DNA of 64,000 nt from Latrodectus hesperus. Lineage: Eukaryota > Arthropoda > Arachnida > Araneae > Theridiidae. A model generated the notes under the pieces. That model was given only the letters and a program-made list of their open reading frames with translations. It was not told the DNA's origin and ran no database searches. Position 1 is the stretch's first letter, and each line of letters opens with the position of its first letter. The stretch spans positions 58,141,279 through 58,205,278 of the forward strand of contig CM075862.1 of the NCBI GenBank assembly GCA_037975125.1, given 5' to 3'. The translations under genes and the position numbers were made by a program. Of this stretch, positions 57,201 through 64,000 are shown one piece after another.

Positions 57201-59526
57201 GGCAAACCTAGTTGCCCGTTGAATCTAGAAGTGCCTCGGTTAAAAGTTGAAATTTACTTCGCCTAATCTGGTGATCAAAATTACTTAAATTTATATCTCA
57301 TGATCCAAGGCTGGAGTTATTTTATCTACATGCCAAGAATGATGATATTTCATAAGCATAAATTTGTTCTTACTACAGGCAATGGAAAGGTATATCATAT
57401 AAGTGATTTACATCATACACGGTGAAACTACAACCAGTAATATGGAAAGACAATTAATTAAGTCCAATTATAAATTTCAAGATCTTTACTGTTATATTTG
57501 GCATTGGCAATTCACAATATTTTCCGACAAGAATGCTTGACAACTAATGAAGGATGAAGGACACTTAATTTCTCTCTATCAGATTATATCATCACGTATA
57601 ACGTTTATAATTATGACATGTTATCTCGAGCAAAGAATTCACATGAATCCATGGAGGCGCAACACCTGCTCACTTTAAAGTTTAATAACCGCTAGATTGA
57701 GATAGTAAGATTGATAAATGCTAGATTGCATTTATAAGGCTTGCCGATCATCTTCAGCTGACATTCACTTTGAAAAACAGCTATGAGTTTTCAAATGAAG
57801 AAATTAGACTTTAGATGTCACTTGGAACTCTGCTGATGATTGCTTTTGCTTTGAAGAATCTAAAACAAATTCAATTATACCGACTGAAATAATAGTTTGA
57901 TCTACAATTGCAATTTTTTTTTAATATTTGGAAGTTCTTGGACTTGTGGTATCTATTCAAATTTATTTTAGGAAATAATTAGCTTTCTGACATTTATTAA
58001 TATAATCAGCTACCCTGAGAAATCTATGGAAAGTGGAATACATTATCTGGAGACTTGATATCCATTAACTACATGAAAGTTAACTGCATGTGAAGATCTA
58101 TGATATTCAACTATTAAACATTAAGCATTTATAAATTAATTGTTAAAAATAACTGACTAGTAGGATTTGTGATAGCCACATATTAAGCAGAGAAATAACA
58201 CTGCTTGAAAGATTAAAATTTGAAATCCTATATATTCCTTAGACATACATTATTTTAATATTCTTGAGCTTCATGGAGTTAAATCAAAATAATTGTTATA
58301 GGTAAGAACATTTGAAAAGTTTTAGTTAAAACTGTTTTTTTTTAATTAAAAAGAGATCTGAGATTAAATCTGAACGAAATAAGAAATTTCTGAAACAATT
58401 TGCGATGTAGAGATTTTATAGAAGAAAACCAAAATTTTCTGGGATAGAGTTTAAAAAAATTCGAAGAATACTTCATTAATATTTAAATGTATGAGGCGAA
58501 AAAGAATGTAAATTGAGTCTTTTTCTTCTATTTTTCTAAGCTCAAAAGAGTATAATTCGATCTTCGTTTCTTTGGATTAAATGTTTCCTCCATTTCTACT
58601 TTTGGTATTGGAAATAGAAAGAGTAATTTTCTTTTCTTGTATTAAACTTGAAATTAAAAATGCACATCACGATAATACATTCATGAAATTATTGATTTTA
58701 GAATCTATATTCTTAAAAACACTATTTTTTATCTTTCATGAAAGCATGGTAAATATTTTTCTTTTTACTTTAAATATCTTACTGAATATCTTAATATTTT
58801 AAAATCTAAATTGTGTCACATAGTTAAGAAAAAAAAGGCCAAGCAGAAGAAGCAACTTTAAACCTCAACGAAAGGATAAAAAATTAAATACATTTTCGAA
58901 CGAAAAGAAAAATATTATTAATAATAAGAAAATACAAGTACTTGTTTAGAAAACGGTCTGCATATATTTTAATGTCTGTCTAGCATATATATTTCAAGTT
59001 ATTATTAACACTAAATATATTTAAAGATGCCGTGCGTTTAGATATTATTTTTTCACATACTATCAGAGACATAAGAAAAATGAAATAAGCCCAATAATTT
59101 ATAAAATTTTTATATAAAATTATCATCATAAAAAATGAATTAATTTAGACAAAGTAGGACAAAAAACACAAAAACTTGTAGTTTAAATATAAATTAAAAT
59201 AGATAAATTTGCTATAAGCGGATTTCCTTTAGAATTGTATATAATGAATTAATTTAACCTTTCACACAAACTCTTTGATTTATACCTAAAATATACTGTG
59301 CAAAACTATATAGAAATATGTATAGTGTGTTTTAAAACAATGAAAACAATATTGTCTATATTTTCGTAATGTTTTCATATAATAAAAAAAGAATTTGTCA
59401 GAAAAAAATTAGAAACAAAATATTAAACATTTTTAAAAATTTTATACTTTTAATTACATACAAGTAAAACATTTGGTAGAAGTCTCAAAAAATAGAAAAT
59501 TTTGGATAATTTTAATTATCTGAGCT
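54213..59526. other. A/T-rich stretch, nothing recognised
   Basis: Five kilobases of mostly A/T-rich DNA. Slightly more complex patches are at 57180-57270 and 57540-57860; none gives a recognisable frame. Frames at 55260-55463, 55770-55958 and 58581-58802 are short and unassigned. Confidence 0.5.
54701..54726. repeat. short inverted repeat GTGAGACG / CGTCTCAC
   Basis: Perfect 8-bp arms around the 10-base loop ATAAACGAGA, with A/T pairs extending the stem after a one-base bulge. The related CGTGAGAC follows at 54737. It is small but stands out in this A/T-rich setting. Confidence 0.6.
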
Positions 59527-61427
59527 GACCACTTCGAAAGCAGATGAGAGCAGTTCGTTCCTGTCTTTTAAAGCCGTGAGCCAATGAGCTTCCCGGACAA
59601 GAACACTTATACAAATGGCACTCTGGAAGGGCAATCCATGTGGTTTCCCTCAATCCTGCTTTTTACTCTTGAAAAATATCCAAAAAGGTGAGAGGTGTCA
59701 ACGGCTAAGGGGCCTCACGTGTTCCCGCCTTGGTCAAGGTGTGTGCAATTTCATTTCTCTCTAGATCGAAATAAGAAGGTACCCACTGAAGATGAATGTA
59801 ATGAAATATAGATAGCCATTTTAATTTATTGGATATCTATACTCCAGCACTGTCTCTCACATTTTGACTTTTGCTATTAGACAAAATCCATATTTCTTTC
59901 CCAGTTGCAAAGGACACAAAAGAATTGTCAATGGCTATTACTTCACTGCGAAATACTCGCCAGTAGTCAGGATTTCTTCTATGAATCTTTTTTTCATTGT
60001 CTTGCCGTTCGATGCAGGTTTCACTGCCAGAACAATTGTGTTCATCTCTACTACAGTCCATATAAGCTTGAGCAACGTCACTTGGAATCTCTCCAATTCT
60101 CTCAAGGGCAAGTTGCTTTTGAAAAATAGGATGGTATGTTTGCTTGTTAACACACAAATTGACATTTCTGAATGGAAAAGACACAGCTAATACAATGTTT
60201 TAAGCGTTTCTGATCCTTTGACAAAAGGAAAGTAACTGATCCGTGGCAGTTTGTCCCTCTCTGAATCCATACAGCTCCTTCGGAAGAAGATCGTAGGAGT
60301 GCAGATAAGAAATTAGTTTTTTCAGAATAATTTTCTCCATTATTTTGCAAGCTATACTGTTTAAGGTGATAGGCCGGTAACTTTCCAGGTAGTCATCAGT
60401 TTTGAAGTTTTTTAAGTGGAATGACCGTTGCTTTTCTCCAGAGGAAGCTGCCTCTTTTTCCAGGAACAAATTATAATATCTAGGAACCTTTGTTTTCCAC
60501 TCGGACCTAAATTAGCCATCATTTAACCATGTATACCATCATGTTCAGGGGAGTTATTTAAATTAGTATCCCTGATCACAGCCACGAGTTCATATATTCT
60601 GAAATATTTACTGAAAATGGAAATTCCATCCTGAGTATTGCTGCGACAACCATGGAAAATATTGATGACCATAATTTTAACGTCTTTGTCATTGGCAGTG
60701 AAATTCAGTCTGCTGATATTTTGGTAATGTTTACATAAAACGTTGGCCGCTTGCTCATTATTTTGGGCTGATTTCCCATCCTCGCTCTGAATTGAGTTAC
60801 ATTGTTCAATCTGTGATTGTTCTTTGAAAATATTTTGTATAATTTCCACAGTATTCTGTTAGATGTTCCAGAGTCAAGGCTAGGGCATAATTCATTCCAT
60901 TTATCTTGCTTAATTTGCGCATAGAGGTTTCTTATTTTTGCATTAATTTTATTTAACTCAATTCCCAATAAATTGCCGTCAGTGTACAGATTTTTAAAAA
61001 CTATTTTTTGTTCTACCAACAGAGGTTGGAGTAAAAGCAATTTACTAGTTAAATATGATTTCTTTTTCTTTAAATTACCTCTTAGTATAGTTTGATTGGC
61101 CACCCTTATTATCATCTTTTTTAGGAAGTACCAGTTCATTTCAACACTGTCATTTCAAGCTATTCTTTTTAACTCATTGTCAACAATTTTTGTGAAAGCT
61201 AATCCGCTTTCTTAAAAATCCATCGTTTGTTTTTTATTGGTGGACAACAACTGTCTTCTCTTTAGTTCAATTAATACTGGAAGATTGTCATTCCTCAAGT
61301 TTTCCAAGGCATACCATATACAGCGAGGTTCAAGATCTGAGCTGACAACTGACGCTGGTGGGGGTTGAGTGCTCTGACAACTCACAGGGAGCTGTGCCAG
61401 TGCCAGTTTAATTACAGGTAAGGTCAT
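59527..61427 (-). pseudogene. Jockey-like LINE ORF2 remnant with internal deletion
   Basis: Read from 61427 down. End of the apurinic-type endonuclease: NDNLPVLIELKRRQ near 61294, where intact relatives have the S-D-H triad, so the catalytic histidine is lost. Linker: LWKLYKIFSKNNH (60840s), NVLCKHYQNISRLNF, FHGCRSNTQ and NLNNSPEHDGIHG (to 60523), then KQRFLDIIICSWKKRQLPLE in another phase. RT start: ESYRPITLNSIACKIMEKII and LLPKELYGFREGQTATDQLL, ending FCQRIRNA at 60200. Directly after a stop the frame continues KQLALERIGEIPSD, a segment normally just before RNase H, so the RT palm with its A, B and C motifs is missing. RNase H: YMDCSRDEHNCSGS (first D kept), FRSEVIAID (E kept), LSNSKSQ (D to N), WVPSYFDLERNEIAHTLTKA (last D to H). 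The fragment ends at CFRSGQLR near 59527 without the C-terminal finger or a tail. Several stops and frameshifts. Plus-strand frames at 59864-60190 are shadows. Confidence 0.9.
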
Positions 61428-61560
61428 CCATGCCGGGCAGGTCTCCAGAGCTTAGGAGCCAGAAAAAAAGGGTCACCAACAAGAGCTAAGTCAGTCCTCT
61501 ACTTCAAGATACTCTGATCTCATGACTAACAGAAAGTGCAACTTTTCACAATTCATGAAT
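61428..61560 (-). other. possible endonuclease-region remnant upstream of the LINE
   Basis: The sequence stays complex for about 130 bp beyond the last clear frame (minus-strand reading includes LVGDPFFLAPKLWRPA in a shifted phase). It is probably more of the decayed endonuclease domain or a neighbouring insertion, then gives way to A/T-rich DNA. Confidence 0.3.
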
Positions 61561-63627
<2,067 letters not shown>

Positions 63628-64000
63628 TGTTCTGATTATGTGGGAATAAATTAAGCTCAATATTTTTTAAATATTTATACCAGCGGATTATACTAAATAG
63701 TTAAATAGTTCACTGGCAAATTTCTTAGATGTTTGAGTGTAAAAAGGAGAAATGAGACAAGTTTAATTGAGAAAAAGGTATTTACGTATTTTTAAAATAA
63801 TGTAAAATTAAATGTGATAATCATTACTATGCAAGAACTCTCAATGAAAACCATTAGTGAATAAATTTTTATAAAATGTAAAATTTAGATAATTATATAT
63901 TTTTAAATAAAAGAATAACAAAAATTAGTATTAGTCACATTTAATTATAACAAAACACATTTAATTTTTATTTTATTATCTATAAATAGTATCATTTTAT
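63628..64000. other. A/T-rich end of window
   Basis: Ordinary A/T-rich sequence; nothing recognised before the window ends. Confidence 0.5.

Noticed and set aside
59864..60190. Plus-strand 108-codon frame
   Set aside because: Antisense to the RNase H part of the minus-strand LINE, whose motifs are clearly readable.

Overview
This window looks like non-coding nuclear DNA from an arthropod, most likely an arachnid such as a spider. The base composition is extremely A/T-rich (by eye well over 70%). There are six long (TA)n arrays, a tRNA-derived SINE and several decayed retrotransposon and transposase copies. The spider suggestion is an inference from the style of the LINE families (open reading frames with an RNase H domain, AAC/AAG-rich 3' tails) and has not been tested by a search. 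I could support no intact protein-coding gene, host exon, rRNA, functional tRNA or CRISPR array. The window could be intergenic or lie inside a large intron.

Layout. 1-63: possible C-terminal scrap of a LINE. 5.93-6.68 kb: fossil Ty3/Gypsy reverse transcriptase. 7.77-8.69 kb: an LTR with TATA box and polyadenylation signal, followed by a primer binding site resembling the 3' end of tRNA-Leu; a second, 5'-truncated LTR copy lies at 9.24-9.51 kb. 10.5, 14.7 and 18.3 kb: (TA)n arrays. 11.7, 15.9 and 18.9 kb: near-perfect short inverted repeats. 19.74-20.05 kb: a SINE on the minus strand with a 12-bp target-site duplication. 21.1 and 24.4 kb: 3' ends of non-LTR retrotransposons. 27.4 kb: an LTR-like island. 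29.04-30.48 kb: a hAT-type (ZBED5/FAM200-like) transposase pseudogene on the minus strand. 35.2-36.2 kb and 43.6-44.7 kb: unidentified higher-complexity islands. 36.27-36.71 kb: the longest (TA)n array. 46.6-47.04 kb: a tandem duplication of about 220 bp. 49.1 kb: (TA)n. 52.1-54.2 kb: the best-preserved element, a 5'-truncated LINE with RT, RNase H and a CCHC finger, broken by a few stops and one frameshift. 59.5-61.4 kb: a Jockey-like LINE on the minus strand with an internal deletion joining the start of RT to RNase H. 63.4 kb: (TA)n.

Nothing here works together as a pathway. The content is a record of transposon insertion, truncation and decay, plus microsatellite growth and short palindromes that look like template-switch events. 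The most informative leads are the palindrome at 11.73 kb with its flanking direct repeats, the datable SINE and LINE insertions, and the two islands I could not assign. I found no evidence of a previously undescribed biological system.
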